Source of the DNA: Acheta domesticus
Lineage: Eukaryota; Arthropoda; Insecta; Orthoptera; Gryllidae
DNA: 64,000 nucleotides
Assembly (NCBI GenBank): GCA_031308135.1
Contig: JAHLJT010008756.1
Span: 61,932,817 to 61,996,816 of the forward strand
Reading direction: 5' to 3'
Below, piece after piece: positions 9,474-22,262 of this stretch (the first letter of the stretch is position 1; each line of letters begins with the position of its first letter). A model generated the notes under the pieces. That model worked only from the letters and a program-made list of their open reading frames with translations. It did not search any database and was not told the DNA's origin. Made by a program: the position numbers and the translations under genes.

Positions 9474-10085
9474 TAGAAGTTAGAAGAAGAATTAAATTAG
9501 CATGGAGAACATTTTGGAGCCTCTCCTTCATACTGCTAAATAAAAAGATAAATCTCAAAATCAAGTAGATAATAATGGACGTGTGCATCTTGCCTGTATT
9601 GCTTTATGGATCACAAACATGGTCCTTAACAGTAAAGCAAATAAAATGGATACAACAATGCCAGAGAAAAATGGAACGAAAAGTATAAACATTTCGCTCC
9701 TAGACAAAATACCATCAATTGAAATTAGGAAAAATACCAAAATCAAAGATGCAGTACAGCAAGCCAAAATGAGTAAATGGCATTGAGGAGGATACACATC
9801 ATTAGACAAGACCAGAGGCGATGGGCGTACACTACAAACAACGTGGGACCATCGGTACGGCTGAAGGAACCAAGGGAGATAGAAGAGAAGATGGGCAGAC
9901 GAGCTAAGCAAGGTAGCTGGTCCCACCTGGACGAGACTGGAACAAGAGAGAACATGGAGACAACTGGCATACGAATAGCAACAAGATGATGCTAACTGGC
10001 AGAATTAGTGTTTGGTTTTAGAAAGATCAACCTACTGTAACCCTGCTAAAGCAAGAGGCCTTTGCCCTTTATGGAATGATGTAGG

Positions 10086-10086
<1 letters not shown>
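9474..10086 (+). pseudogene. 3' fragment of an RTE-like non-LTR retrotransposon
   Basis: Translation in shifting frames gives the C-terminal landmarks of RTE-type reverse transcriptases in order: RRIKLAWRTFW, then CILPVLLYGSQTWSLT, QRKMERK, ISLLDKIPSIEIRK, QQAKMSKW, IRQDQRRWAYTT, and a closing segment with REHW-like spacing. The 3' UTR contains GAGGCCTTTGCCC and GGAATGATGTAGGATAATAAT, a pattern characteristic of RTE 3' ends. The copy is 5'-truncated and carries frameshifts and stops (for example between the CILPVLLYG part and ISLLDKIP), so it is dead. The finger/palm core of the RT is absent. Confidence 0.88.

Positions 10087-10144
<58 letters not shown>
10087..10144 (+). repeat. (AAT)n tail of the RTE-like fragment
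   Basis: About 19 AAT units follow directly on the RTE 3' UTR, as expected for a target-primed insertion that ends in simple repeats. Confidence 0.95.
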
Positions 10145-13100
10145 CTTATGCACATATGCTCGGCAGACCAAGTTCTGACGCAGTCAAGGAGACTTCAATC
10201 ACCTGTTCAACATCTGAGTATACGAGGTTGCCTAAAAATCAAGCGCAAATGTCACATGAATAAATGCATACAACTGCGTTACAAGCAACTTCTATTTACA
10301 TGTTCATTGGCAAAAAGTGATAATTTTCTAACCCTAAGCATGCCCTACAAAGAATAATCTCAGACAGGAGCCACAGTGACAATGAACAATCTCTGCCAAA
10401 ACTATAAAAATCGGTACACAAAAAACAGTTACAAAGAAATTATTACGACTAAATAAAGATATTGAAATTTTGAATTCACAGAGTTTAATGGAAAAGAGAA
10501 AAAATGGCTCATGATTATTAACAATATTTGGGGCATGCGATTCATTTGTTCTGTCATTTGAAGCCACAATATATGCAATAGTGCAATTTCCGACATTTCT
10601 GATTTAATGTTACGTAGGTTAAAGCACTGGCGTTATCACGTTTCCCCGAATTGTCAACCATTTAATTTTATTCGCAGAAGAATCTATTTTCAGTCTTTAA
10701 TTTCATTTTCTACTAATATTTACTTGATATCCTTTTACTTTTTAACAACTCCTTTTCCACTTTTCTGCTTTCTGCTGCTGCTGCTAATTTAAGTCCGCCT
10801 TTTTCGTGTAAAAAGAGCAAGTTGTCACCTGCGCATTTTTATGTGGATAAAAAGTTCACATAGAAAGTGCACGCAATGTTACGAGTTAATTTTCCGAGTA
10901 ACTCTTGAGAATGAAATTCTCCAACCACGACAGAACACGAAGTGGCTTTTTTTGTCATCTAGTTCTCAGACTCTTTCCCTTCGTTGCCTCTGCATGCATG
11001 TTCCTAATTTCGCGATATTTACTTTATTCTCATCTTCTCGGCAGATTTTCGGCTGTTTTATTTTTTACTTTCTTTCCCTTATTTCATAGTGAATTATGTA
11101 TGACAATAAGCAATATTATCCTTAAATTTAACTGTTATAAAATCATTTTAAAGTTACTTAATAGTAGTTGAATGTGGCGTCGCAGACACTGTAAACTGTT
11201 TTAAAAGTATTTTCAAGTGTTGAAAATATGTAAATGCTATGCATAGTTTTTGTTCAAATAAGTTCTTACAGTCTCTGGCACTGGACACACTAATGAATCG
11301 TAGTAGCTGATACTTCGGTCAAAAATTCTCAACACCCACTGGCCTGAACACCCAAAATGTTACCTCTATAAGGAATATGAACTCCTAATATTGCAAATTT
11401 CAATCGCCATAAAAATACTTGCACGTACGAATGATGTGAATACTTACAATTTAAGGCAGCTACATTTCGTACGCTTTTTTTTGCTAATAACATACAAAGA
11501 TACAAAAATGCACAAAAAAGATTACATGTAAGCTGACATTCAGCGTCATCTAATAAGATCATTCTCAACTGATTGCGAAAATATTGGCGCAAATTCAACT
11601 ACAATTGATTCCTCCCTGGATTTGCTTAACACTTCCATATTTTGTCCCTTAATTTTTAAAGAGATTAAAACTCCACTGACCCAGTATAATATGTATCCAC
11701 TTCTACTTCCGCAATTGCTTTATTAATCACTTTGTAAGCGATTCCATACAAACACTAAAAGGCGACTGTTTTGTATGTATATGTGAATAAGGTGTTAGTT
11801 AAATTGAGTAAGAGTATGTTAGTATGAGTAAGAGTATAATATCAATACTTATTACTCGATAATTTTTCAAAAATTCATATTGACCCATGAGGGAGCGGAG
11901 TTCAGTAATATGTAAAGTCTAGCAACGAATTGTCTTGTACTACAATGAAGGGGTATACAATTGTGTTGTACATAAAAGAAGGCCACAATGCCCCGCCAAA
12001 AAGTCGTCACCTTCAAGACAAACTTTGATGATCGGTAATTTTCAAAGGACAAAAGTAGGAAAATCGAATGTCAGCTACAGGTTAGCAAGAAACAAAATAA
12101 TAAATCCTCTGATGTTACTTGTTCAGAATGCCTACGCTACTAAGTATCCTCATAGGATGGAGGAAATGACGATAAATCGAGTGTATGTCGATACAATTTT
12201 AAATGAAAAACACTGTAATAAAGTAAAATACAGGTAAATCTGTAATACAGAACGGACTTTTTTGGCATCAAACTACTACCAGAGTAAAATATAGAAGTAC
12301 GAGTATATCGTTACTTCTTCATTTCTAGTGAGTCACTTTCTTTTTGGCTTGACCGGTCATATCATATTTCAATTATAATGCAAGAATACCAACGTATTAA
12401 GAATGTCGATGGCAAGATAGTAGCACACCCCACAAAAAGGTACTCCGAATTTCGGAATTAATAATATGATCGTGAAGTGAGAATACTCTAAAATGACCGT
12501 CAGTACACTTATCCAATTAAATTACGATTCATGAACTTTAGAATAGAATAGAATGAGGCAAATTGGGAAATATTGGCCCATAAAATGAAAGATATGCGCT
12601 CATTTCCTTTTAAGTGTGTCATTACATCAATTTAAACCCTTGTAAATTCACTATCCCTTCGTCTATATAACTTCTCCAACCCTCCAGCCTCATGTTCTTT
12701 CACTTTGCCCACTCAAATTGAATCGACAATACATCGACAAAATTACTTACGAAAACTATAGAACGAAGATATCGTAAAATGGAATATACTCTAATGGGGT
12801 TCGGTAATTACAGGTAAAATTATACTTTCAATTATTTGGTACGTAGATCCCATGAGTATGTAATAAATTGTCATAGATATAAAAAAATAATGTTACAATG
12901 AAAACAGATAAAAACGCGCTTTTTATCATTTTGTTATACTTGTGTAATACAAACTATCATTTCGCATTCTTAAAAATATTCTGAAAACCCTTTAACAAAA
13001 ACACCAGTGGCAAAACTCACTTATGGAAAGAAGTAATTCTGCGCCACTATCTCTGTCAATATATCTGTGCATCGGAACTAACTTTCAGTATCATTTTCAA

Positions 13101-13479
13101 AATTACCTAAATGTCTCACTCAAGTTGTAATGCTCATTAGAAAACTACCCAACAACACTTTCATTCAAAAAAAGACAGCTAGAGAGCGTAATGTTAGAGC
13201 AATCTTATCTCAAACATGGTATACAGACTTCAAGCTCCGGTGGAATACCTTGATCTCGACCACCGATAATTATTTTACCACACAGAAAAAACTACTCATT
13301 AGGGAAATTGGAACACCCCGGTAGTTCCAACAGACCGGCGCTAGTTAAACCTTCCTTAACAACCTCCACAAAGCCCCTCTCTCCCTTTTCATGGGCTTCA
13401 TCACTTACCGACAGCAAGAACGGAAGATGGCGGAATCTCCCCTTATTTCGTTCCGCATTTGGCGTTAATCAACTGATGA
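10145..13479. other. 3.3 kb spacer without recognisable gene
   Basis: AT-rich, mostly unique sequence. Open frames such as those near 10.6-11.2 kb and 11.9-12.2 kb are short, low in coding character and lack splice partners. Confidence 0.45.
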
Positions 13480-13765
13480 GTGCCGCGCGTAGTTCGCAAA
13501 ACGGCAGCCGCGCGGCGCTGCATTCGCGGGTGAAACGAGATGTTCCATTGTCTCGAGGGTCTTTGTTGCGAGCAGCACTTCCATCAGTGCTGGGGGAGGG
13601 CAGGAAACGACTCTGATTTGTTCGGGCGGCGCGGGAGAAGAGCCACCGACCTACGAGAATGGATCGGACACGGCCACGCCCCGGCGGTAAAGATAGTCGA
13701 GTGACGCACGGCGCCACCATGCCAGTGAAGTGTACCGCACTCGACCGGGGTTGATTACGAAAAGT
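13480..13765. other. GC/CpG-rich island
   Basis: Abrupt rise in GC and CpG between AT-rich flanks. A 134-codon minus-strand frame and a 102-codon plus-strand frame cross it but neither resembles a known protein. A promoter or untranslated exon is possible. Confidence 0.35.
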
Positions 13766-15120
13766 GATTGGCGCAAGTAGTATTGAGATTATACGGTTAT
13801 AAACTTTGATAGTCAATGAGGGGGCAAGCGGCAGTCCATAGCGAAGAATGTGGCTATTTGAACAAAGCACCATGGTGATATTTTTTGCTGACGAAAAATA
13901 TTAAGATAAAGTTCAATGCCCTGACCAAAACTTTCAATTTTACAGGTGTCTAACATTCAGATACAATAAAATAAGCACTTCTTGTTGAAAGTATTTTATA
14001 TCAGATGTTGATGAATAAAATGTATTTACTTCACTGCGTTCCAGTTTAGAAGAGGAAAACATAATTATCAAACAATAAAGCTATGTCTTCAAACTGATTC
14101 TACCTCATCATTCAAATTCAGAACGAGAAAACTGATTTAATTTCCTAAACAAAGCATTTTGTTAGAATTTCTTAACTATTTTTACAAAACCTTTATTGAT
14201 CTTGATCGTATACTAATAAATAAAACATACAATAATTACTGACTTTCAAAGAAACTACCTTAAACGACTAAAATACTATCTTAAACCATTTAGTTTTGAG
14301 TGATGTGAATCAGGTAATTTTATTAACTACTATTAATATTAATAAATTAATGTAATATTAATAAACCGAATACATTCCATTTAAAATTATGCCAAATGTG
14401 TAATTTTACGAACTTCAAGCTCAGGCTGTGATGTTTCAAAATTCTAGAGTAGCTTCTAATACACTGACTACTTCAATGTGACTCAAAGTGAGAATTATTG
14501 AAGACAAGATGAAGAATCACAACTAGAGTTTTGGAAGAAAAGAGGAGAGTTTTCTAAACGGTTGGATTTATGAATCAGCCAATTATTGAAGTCGAAGGAA
14601 AAGAAATTCCCATCATCTGTTGACCACCAATTCCTTTTCACGAAAGAAAATAATAGAATATCACTTATGTCATTTTACTATAGATAAATGAGAATGAAAA
14701 TATTCAATATTTAGTATCTTGCATTATCGAAACTTCATTTACACATTAACGCCAATTTTCTCACTGATGAACCAACATTTTTGGTCAACTGAAATTTGTT
14801 TCCATTGCATAAATTTATGAATTTTATATCAATTGACAAGCAGCTATATTACAATTACCCTAATGTAATATTAGATTTCCTTGCAAGTGTTTTCCCACAT
14901 TAATATTCGCTGTGACACCGACGAAGAAAGATGAGAAATAGTGATAGAATAGAAATAAGAGATAAGGAAGAAGAAGAAGAAGAAGAAAGAGAAAAGAAAT
15001 AAGAAGTAAATCGACAGAGTTAGCTCAGAAGCAACATTGCCGCTGCCTCCAGCATCGGTGACTTGGACATCGCTGAATAGGCAACGGCCCGCGCTCGATC
15101 TTTCCTTTCTTTTCCTTATC
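13766..15120. other. Spacer without recognisable gene
   Basis: AT-rich. Contains a short (GAA)n run near 14964-14990. No supported gene. Confidence 0.45.
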
Positions 15121-15124
15121 CTAT

Positions 15125-15130
15125 CCTCGC

Positions 15131-15183
<53 letters not shown>
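15125..15183 (+). repeat. (CT)n-(CA)n compound microsatellite
   Basis: A CT-rich run passes directly into an uninterrupted CA repeat. Seen directly. Confidence 0.92.
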
Positions 15184-15186
<3 letters not shown>

Positions 15187-16529
15187 AAAGAGACTTAGAC
15201 AATCAGAATTAGGTTAAAAGTAAGTGTTAATTTAACAAAATAATGTATCCTGCACATTTTTATTTCTTTCTTACGAATCCCCGGTAGAGCGGAGTCCCGA
15301 GAACTATTCTACTGGATTCATAATGAAACCTGGAAAAGCAAATTTCGCGAGTGGCGCCGTCCGTATATGCAACCCACATTACTCATCCTTGATCTGCAAC
15401 TCCGCCGTGGCGAGCTCAGTTCTTTCCGAACTGTCCACAGATGATGCGCGGCACTCCTGAGTAATGGAATGCGGTGCACAGAGGGACTCTGAATGCATCA
15501 CTGATACCGGCGACAGGCAGTGACATCCCACCTGGTACAATCTCTGCGTAACACGACCCGCATGCACTACAATCCCATTAAAATATCTAAGCTATTGACA
15601 GCTGGGTGTGGAGGATCCCTCTGTCGCTTCTCCCACAACAGGTACTGAGTTCCCGTCCCAGACCCCAGACGCGAAACGATCATGGTGGCTGAGCTAGGCA
15701 TATGAGTACCTTAGGGTAACCCGTCAAAGATGACGGGACGAAATAATATATTCCCATATTAATAGTGCATTGTAATGAATAGAACACAATTTAATTTCTC
15801 CAATACTAAATTGTTGTTTTCTTTTCTCTTTCAAATTTTCCTTTAAGATCAATGACAAGATCCCTTAAGACTTCAAAAGACAACTACCCTGAAGATAAAT
15901 TGTCAAACCGCGGATTCTAGGGGACAGCGAGGTGATTTACCTGAAGGACGGCCACCAGGTGAAATTTTGAGCTATTTACGACAGTCGTTATCGGTTGCTA
16001 TGTCCCAAGGACGAATTTAATTTAGTTCTCTTGATATTTGATACTGTCGTTTAGGTAAATCTCGTTCTCGGATTTCAACGGCGTGTGTAACAAAAATAAT
16101 GCCTAGAAGTCTCTCCAATTTTGTGAAGAGTCAATTGCGTTTCAGTTACGTGATTGGAAATCTATCTTTTACGTAGTATCTGTTATAACTATATCTCAGG
16201 TCTCCAATAATATATTTGCCAAGAATGTTTTAGTAACATAGCCTTACTAAACATGTTTTACTAAACATAGAAATAATCGGAAAGAGACCAACACGCTGGA
16301 ACATATACTCTAAAATTTGAGCTTTTTACTCAACCACACTTCCGTTATTTTTACTTTAAATGACAGGTAGATGTGCTCCAGACACGTTCTTGCGAAAACA
16401 TGCAGAATTGCACAACCGGATGTCGTTCCAAAAGCACCAAATTTCATCACAACCTGGTCAGTATTTTACTTTTTACTGCTTAAGGAGACGTGCTACGCGA
16501 AATCCAGACGTCCTTTTTTAATAATACTA
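15184..16529. other. Spacer without recognisable gene
   Basis: No coding exon or known repeat recognised. Modest GC near 15.3-15.7 kb does not amount to a clear island. Confidence 0.45.
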
Positions 16530-16566
16530 ATGATGATGATGATAATAATAATAATAATAATAATAA
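16530..16566 (+). repeat. (GAT)n-(AAT)n microsatellite
   Basis: Four GAT-type units merge into about nine AAT units. No retroelement body was recognised upstream. Confidence 0.9.
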
Positions 16567-17153
16567 ATATAATATTATTACCATCTTGTTTTACAGCGAT
16601 AATAAACATAGAATTTTCTTGGAATTACTAACCACCAAAAACCAGTTGTGATGATTAGCAATACGTTTAGCATCATAACTTTTAGCCCATCAGTAATAAT
16701 ATGCAAAAAAGTTTCAATACTGCTCCTGTTGCTCTAACTTAACGATACAATCTCGGGAACGTAAAAAAAACTATGTTATAGACTGAAGAACTCACATTTT
16801 ATATTCCGTTGATTACTGCTTTATAAATATTACATACATACCAAAATCGCATTAAGTTATTTTATCATTTACGAGAGTAACATGTATCTCATGACTAACA
16901 GCAGTATCAGCCGCAACCAAAAACAAACATGCACCCAAGAAACGAACAAACTCCTCCAGCAGAAGGTCAAAGTTTACAGGCACAAAAGGGATAGTTAATA
17001 ATTCTGTTTAATCGGGTTATTCACTTTTCAAATATGAGTGTACACCTCTTTTGTAGCCATAGGGGCACTTGAATGGAAAATCACGCTCGTAGATAACAGC
17101 ACAATTTTTCGAATTGTTTAAATTTTTTAAATGCATAAATTGAATGTAAATAC

Positions 17154-17206
17154 CTTCATAGTCGCCAGTGTCTGTTGCAGAAACGAGAAGAAAGGCTGGT
17201 ACTCAC
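17154..17206 (-). CDS. Candidate 53-bp internal exon of an unidentified gene
   Basis: On the minus strand a good acceptor (pyrimidine-rich tract ending TTTTCAG) is followed by 53 nt and then a donor GAAG|GTATTT. One frame is open throughout and reads EYQPFFSFLQQTLATMK, the two leading bases belonging to a codon begun in the previous exon; the other two frames contain stops. The exon would enter in phase 1 and leave in phase 0. An alternative acceptor five bases further in is possible. The peptide was not recognised. It lies upstream, in transcriptional order, of the candidate first exon at 1639-1841, so it belongs either to another gene or to a longer isoform. Confidence 0.4.
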
Positions 17207-17855
17207 CTGAAAACAGAAAAAATAATATATTAGGACAATTTATATTGTACAGACATTGTTATAACAGTGGAAATGAATTTTTACATAATTAGTTACATGA
17301 TGATGTTCTTGCCGAAACAACTAATCAATATATTTTATAACGGCAAGAAGAACGTACAGATTTTCACGGGAAAGATCGTCTTGGGCATTGAAGGATAAAT
17401 TTCTAAAAAGTATTAGCAAATAAATACCTAGACCAGCGCAAACATTTTAAAATGAAAAAAGAAAAACAACTTGTGTCGTACTAGTTAATTAATTGATTTG
17501 CAATGCATTAAATTGATTTGTAATTCATTGTAATTAAAAATGGTTAAAAAAAGGTTCTGTTGAACTTGAAATTTTCAAGAGTACAACTGAAGTGTTTAAT
17601 AGACTCCTAAAACTTTAATAATGATATCATAGCAATTGTAATTTAAAATGTATTGCGTAAATTTAGTGTAACTAGCGTAAGTCTCTCTCTTGTGAAGGAT
17701 TCCCTGAACCGTTACAACTAGAAGAACGGGCGAAGCCGTTTAAGGTAACAGACAATTCTGATATATATTACAGTGACGCGCCGGGTTAACAGCTACTATT
17801 CAAATAAATTCTCTGAGGCAGAGACGCTGCCAAGCGAACTTTTCAACCAAAAAAC
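17207..17855. other. Spacer without recognisable gene
   Basis: AT-rich sequence with no supported feature. Confidence 0.45.
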
Positions 17856-18070
17856 CCCGTGTGGAATGCGACCGTGGGAACCAGTAGGCACTGGTCCATC
17901 GCGTTGCGTCGTCGATCACCTCACGAGGAGGGGCTCCCAAGACGGGGGCTGGGCGGAGGCAGCGGGAAGAGGAATTCTTCGGCGCAAAAAGTGGCGCGCG
18001 GCGCGCTGCGCAGCTGTCACAGCGGCACTCGCCGGCGGCAAGGCGCCACGCGAGAGGGAGGGATCACTCG
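17856..18070. other. GC/CpG-rich island
   Basis: About 200 bp with many CpG, including GGCGCGCGGCGCGC. Two overlapping plus-strand frames cross it without recognisable domains. Promoter-like in composition only. Confidence 0.35.
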
Positions 18071-18828
18071 CCAAAATATTTCATTTATTCCGAATTCATA
18101 TGGTCCCATTAAACTAAATGGGTGATTGATAGTGTTGTGCTTCATACAATATGAGTATATGAGTTGGTTACTTTAATAAGTATTTATTTCAAGAGTTTAT
18201 TTTCTTGTCCCGGGAACACATGTTCAGCGGTACGCAAACTGGCAACGTCACTCCCTTCCGTTCGCAACTATCAATAACCAACTTATTTCAATCGGACCAT
18301 TGTAAAATATGTATTAAAAATGTTAGATTACGACAGGGAAATAGCTGAGCCGCCACGGAGTAAGAGAGAAACAGAGCAAGAGACAGAAAGAGAAAGCCAG
18401 AAAGGGTTATCTTATCATTAAAAATTTAATCACTTATAGAAAATAAAGTGGTGCTGTAGTAGCAAATTATTCATCATTAAAAACAGTTTTCAACCACATG
18501 AAGAAAACACGTATTTTCTCATTGATCGAATACAAATGAGGAATTTTACGTACTGGTACGCTTTCGTGAAGTTAGTCTTTTCAGACCTGTGTCGTCTCCG
18601 CAAAAATACATTTGTATAAGAAGTACTTTTTAACACGACGGGCCCGAAATACAGATTCTCGTTTTGTTTTCTGTACACAAAATAGCAATTGTTGAGATTG
18701 ATTGATTAGTTTTTCCGGGCTAGTTAACAGATAAGGTCATTAATTCCGTAAGTGTAGAATACGTGTTTTCCTCGGGACGTGGCGGTTATCTTTCCCTGCT
18801 GGTTGGTAAGATCCAATATCGACCTACA
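18071..18828. other. Spacer without recognisable gene
   Basis: Unique sequence. A short purine-rich AGAGA run near 18360-18410 is the only local peculiarity. Confidence 0.45.
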
Positions 18829-19255
18829 CGTCGGCTAGAGGGGTTTTCCTGAACCAGGTATCTCCCACCAGCGTGGCACCGCCCCCGCCGTGTCAAGCTT
18901 TAAGCTCGAAATTGATCTCCCGACATATGTAGTAGTGCAGTGCATGAAAGAGTTTGGTGTGTTTACGTAGCGGGTGAGAATAGGACAAGGATGCAGAAAG
19001 AAAGATTCGGGCGGTTCTGGCCCGCTTTTTACGGTACTTCTACAATATTCACCTGGTGTTGATCGGTTGATTGGAGAAATCACGGAAAACTACCGATCCG
19101 AGCAGTCGATCGCTAGAATTCTCTTCCAGAAAACATCTGAATTGAAACTGTCTCTCAAGCTATTGTCGAAATTCCTGCTGAAGTCAGGACTCGAACTCTA
19201 GGACCTGGCGGTAACAGGCACCGCAGATACAAATATCAGCAGATGCCCTGAGCCA
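18829..19255 (-). mobile_element. SINE-A copy 3
   Basis: Read on the minus strand the copy starts with the A-box-like TGGCTCAGGGC at 19255-19245 and has B-box AGTTCGAGTCC at 19198-19188. The family body (CGATCGGTAGTTTTCCGTGATTT-type sequence, CCTCACCC-type stretch) and tail (GGTGGGAGATACCTGGTTCAGG) follow. Part of the middle is diverged. It has no coding capacity; such elements depend on RNA polymerase III and a partner LINE. Confidence 0.8.
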
Positions 19256-19384
19256 CCTTTGCCAGTCTATTTTTTTTTCCAACTAATATTCTTAGTGTGC
19301 AAAACATCAGGAGCGTGCGCGAAACTTCGCGAAACACGTTTCGCGCATGGCATACTAAAAATACACTCGCAACAAGTGATTTGC
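19256..19384. other. Short spacer before a CpG island
   Basis: Contains a TTCGCG-rich palindromic patch around 19320-19345. No gene. Confidence 0.4.
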
Positions 19385-19700
19385 GCGCTCGTCTTTTGTC
19401 TCGTCTCCGCATACGGCCGGGGTGGAGCGAGGTGGCGGCGGCGGCGAGGTCGCGGAGGCGGACGCCCGGGATGGCTGCAGGCGCCGCTGCCGCTGCCGCC
19501 GCCAAGGTCGAGGTCGAGCGGAGGCCGCGCGCGAACGCTCGGCGCCGGGCGTCATTAGGGCTCAGCGCCCGCGGCGAAGGCCCCGACACTGAAACTAGCG
19601 CCGGCGCCCCAGGCAGGACCGGCCATGAGCGGCAGCAGAGCACGCTGCGCGGTGGGACGGCCACCGAGGATGCCTTACTGCAGTGCTGTCAAGGTCAATG
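19385..19700. other. GC/CpG-rich island with possible untranslated exon
   Basis: Very CpG-dense. A plus-strand ATG near 19470 opens a frame starting MAAGAAAAAAAKVEVE and a minus-strand frame also stays open, but alanine- and arginine-rich translations are expected from composition alone. No convincing donor was found. Best regarded as a promoter/first-exon candidate of unknown strand. Confidence 0.3.
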
Positions 19701-20016
19701 CCATGAGCTGGAGTCCGTGGCACGAGTGCCACGACGAAATCGCCTCTCCACGCAGTTCATCATCCCGCCACCACAGACAACGCCAATCCTATTGTAAAAC
19801 GGCGGGGTTACTAATAGTTTCCTTTCCCGACGCTAGTTGCACAGAGAAGTTCGTGGCATGCCACGGTGCTACGACGCACGCCACTGCCACCAGTAGAACA
19901 CATTGAAACCACGGCCTTACTATGCAAAATGTGGGTGACCGACAATATGAAGTTCCACACTCATGGACTCTAAATATTACAGAGCAAGGAAAACGCGGTA
20001 GACGTTGTTCTGCTCT

Positions 20017-20135
20017 TTATCTCCCTCTTTTCTCTCCCATCTCCCATCTCCCTTTCTCACTGTTTCTCCTTCCTTCCCTCATTCCCTCCCTGTCTGTGTG
20101 TCTCTGTCTCTGGCGCTCTCTGTCCCTCTTATTCA
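20017..20135 (+). repeat. Polypyrimidine (C/T) tract
   Basis: About 120 bases are nearly all C and T (units such as CTCCCAT, TTCCCTC, TCTCTG), then normal sequence resumes. Low-complexity, non-coding. Confidence 0.8.
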
Positions 20136-20429
20136 CATTTACTTGCAGATTCTGCACGTCTCTGAGCAAGTGAGGTAATATCGGGAAGCGCCGGACCAGC
20201 AAAAATGTAATTGAATGTTCGAGAAGATCTCATTCTGTAGATTATGGTGAAAGAAACGTTTCGGCCTTCGGCCTTAAAATTTTAGTTTTTAAGGCGCTAA
20301 AACGCCTCGTTTAGGAGTTATTTAACGATATAGATTCAAAATGCTGCCGAGTAAGTTGCAGGTTGCATTTGACATGAAAAAATTCACATTGTGTGTTATT
20401 TTTTGGAATAGCATAAAAGGCGTATTCAA

Positions 20430-20448
20430 ATGTATGTGTGTGTATATA

Positions 20449-20480
<32 letters not shown>
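20430..20480 (+). repeat. (TG)n-(TA)n microsatellite
   Basis: Degenerate TGTGTATATGTG leads into an uninterrupted TA run of about 12 units, next to the tail end of SINE-D. Confidence 0.9.
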
Positions 20481-20481
<1 letters not shown>

Positions 20482-20499
20482 TTTATTTCGGGGCCATTC

Positions 20500-20890
20500 C
20501 CAGCTTCAGGGGATGACGATTTTCGACTATCACTGAGGTGTACCCGCTATGTCCCTTATGGGGACACGTATTAACCTTTACACTACGTACCGCCACACTT
20601 GCGGGCTCCTTGGTCTGTGATCACCAGACTCGTATTAACCTTTACATTACGTACTTTACATTACATTACTCGAATTAACCTTAACACACGTATTAACCTT
20701 TACACTACGCACCGCCACACTTGCGGGCTGCTCGGTCTGTGTTCGCCAGACTCAGGAGACAAAACAAACATGCAAGAAAGACAAGAGACAAACCACAATG
20801 CCCACGACAAGACTCGAACTCGCGACCCTGCAGACCGAGGCGCTGAGTCCGCACGCTCTAGCCACCTCGGTCATCCAGGTGGGCAAGTTC
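20500..20890 (-). mobile_element. SINE-D (tRNA-derived) with internal duplication
   Basis: On the minus strand the head reads GGTGGCTAGAGCG (A-box-like, 20865-20853) and AGTTCGAGTC (B-box, 20820-20811), typical pol III promoter elements. Downstream a roughly 60-bp segment containing CCGCCACACTTGCGGGCT occurs twice on the plus strand (about 20590 and 20710), each preceded by TTAACCTTTACACTACG. The 3' end adjoins the (TA)n microsatellite. Confidence 0.7.
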
Positions 20891-21011
20891 TAAATGAATG
20901 TAGTGTTGTTAATTATAGTATTAAATTCACATTTTGTGTTATTTCCTGGAAGGGCATAGAAGGCGCATGCAAGGACATAAACAGTTTCATAAAACACTGA
21001 TGTGTTACGAT

Positions 21012-21330
21012 TAGGCCCTCGGTTGGCTCATAGGCAACGTGCTAGCTTTCCGTGGTAAGATTCCAGGTTCGATACCTGGTCGCAGCGAAACTAGAGGTCT
21101 ACATTACAATCGTCTCAGTTTCGACAGCTGTGAGGCGAAAGAAAAGCTAGACAGGTTATGTGAACTAGATACGGTACAGGGAATACTCATGCTCGTCACG
21201 TGTCAACTTTACTCGAACGTTGGATAATAATTAAAAACAGAGCACGGGTCTGGGAACATCGCTAGATGGCAAAAGGCGTATTAATCCGTCCCTAAAATGC
21301 CAAATACATATGTGTCATCATTATTGTCAT
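21012..21330 (+). mobile_element. SINE-C copy 1 (tRNA-derived)
   Basis: A-box-like TGGCTCATAGGC (21024-21035) and B-box GGTTCGATACC (21066-21076) are spaced as in tRNA genes. The body contains GTCTCAGTTTC, ATTAAAAACAGAGCACGGGTCTG, GCTAGATGGCA, and an end CCAAATACATATGTGTCAT. The same order is found at 51835-52140, defining the family. Confidence 0.78.
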
Positions 21331-21769
21331 TTTCATATTTTACATGCAAGTGCTAACAGATATGTGTTTGTATTTCGAATCGTGAGAAATCCTGATTTCA
21401 ACATCAGAAAATGACAAAAACTGAAACGACTATATTCACTTTTTTAGGCTAATTTCACTACTGCCGCCAATCATGGCGTGGCTTCTTACGGATGACCTCG
21501 CGTCAGCCAACCGCTTTGCCCCGCGGGCAAATCTAATACCCTTGCCACTGTTGGAGTTCTTGCACACCCCTGATGTTATACACAGATATTCGTATATATT
21601 CGCATGACAGCATTTGCAAATTCTATTTTAAAATTTCGTGAAATATTTTCACACAATATTTTGTAAGTTGTTCGGTTAGCTTTTCACAGTTTTTTTCACA
21701 GTCCTGAGCACCGCTTTGCTTCGAATCTCTCGTCGTAAATGCCCATGGTTGATTCATTGAAAGATGAGT

Positions 21770-22262
21770 GATTCCGGGAGAGTCAACTGCTAAGGCAACG
21801 TCAACTGCTAAGGTCATTCATTCCATAACTGTGGTGCAATACTTCTCGCGGGAGATGACGATGGACTTCCCCCGCTGGATGGCGAGAGCCGGCGTCGACC
21901 AAAGTCAACTTGCGAGGATTTTCTCTAACCAGGTATCTCTAACTAGTGGGCCATTCCCTCAGAAGGTACAAGCTCCAAGCTCCCTAAGGATGTGTAAGTA
22001 AGGAATAAGGATAGGACAAGGAAGAGGAAAGAAAGATCGCGCACGGTCCGTGGCCCGTTTGTTAGGGCACTACACCGGCATTTGCCTGGTGTTATTCGGA
22101 GAAATCACGGAAAACTACCGATCAGAGCAGCCGGTCGCTAGAATTCTCCTCCACACAGCGGCTGAATTCTACCTACCTGCCCAGCTTCAGTCGAACCTCC
22201 TGCCAGCGTCGGGACGCGAATTCTAGGACCTCCTGATCAGAGACACTGCAATGACACCAGTC
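21770..22262 (-). mobile_element. SINE-A copy 4
   Basis: On the minus strand the head is CTGATCAGGAGGTCCTAGAATTCGCG (split by decay), followed by the family body with GGAGAATTCTAGCGACCGG, TGATCGGTAGTTTTCCGTG and CCTAACAAACGGGCCACGG, and the tail AGCAGTTGAC. The tail holds an 18-bp tandem duplication (21781-21815, GTCAACTGCTAAGG twice). Damage in the B-box suggests an old copy. Confidence 0.8.
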
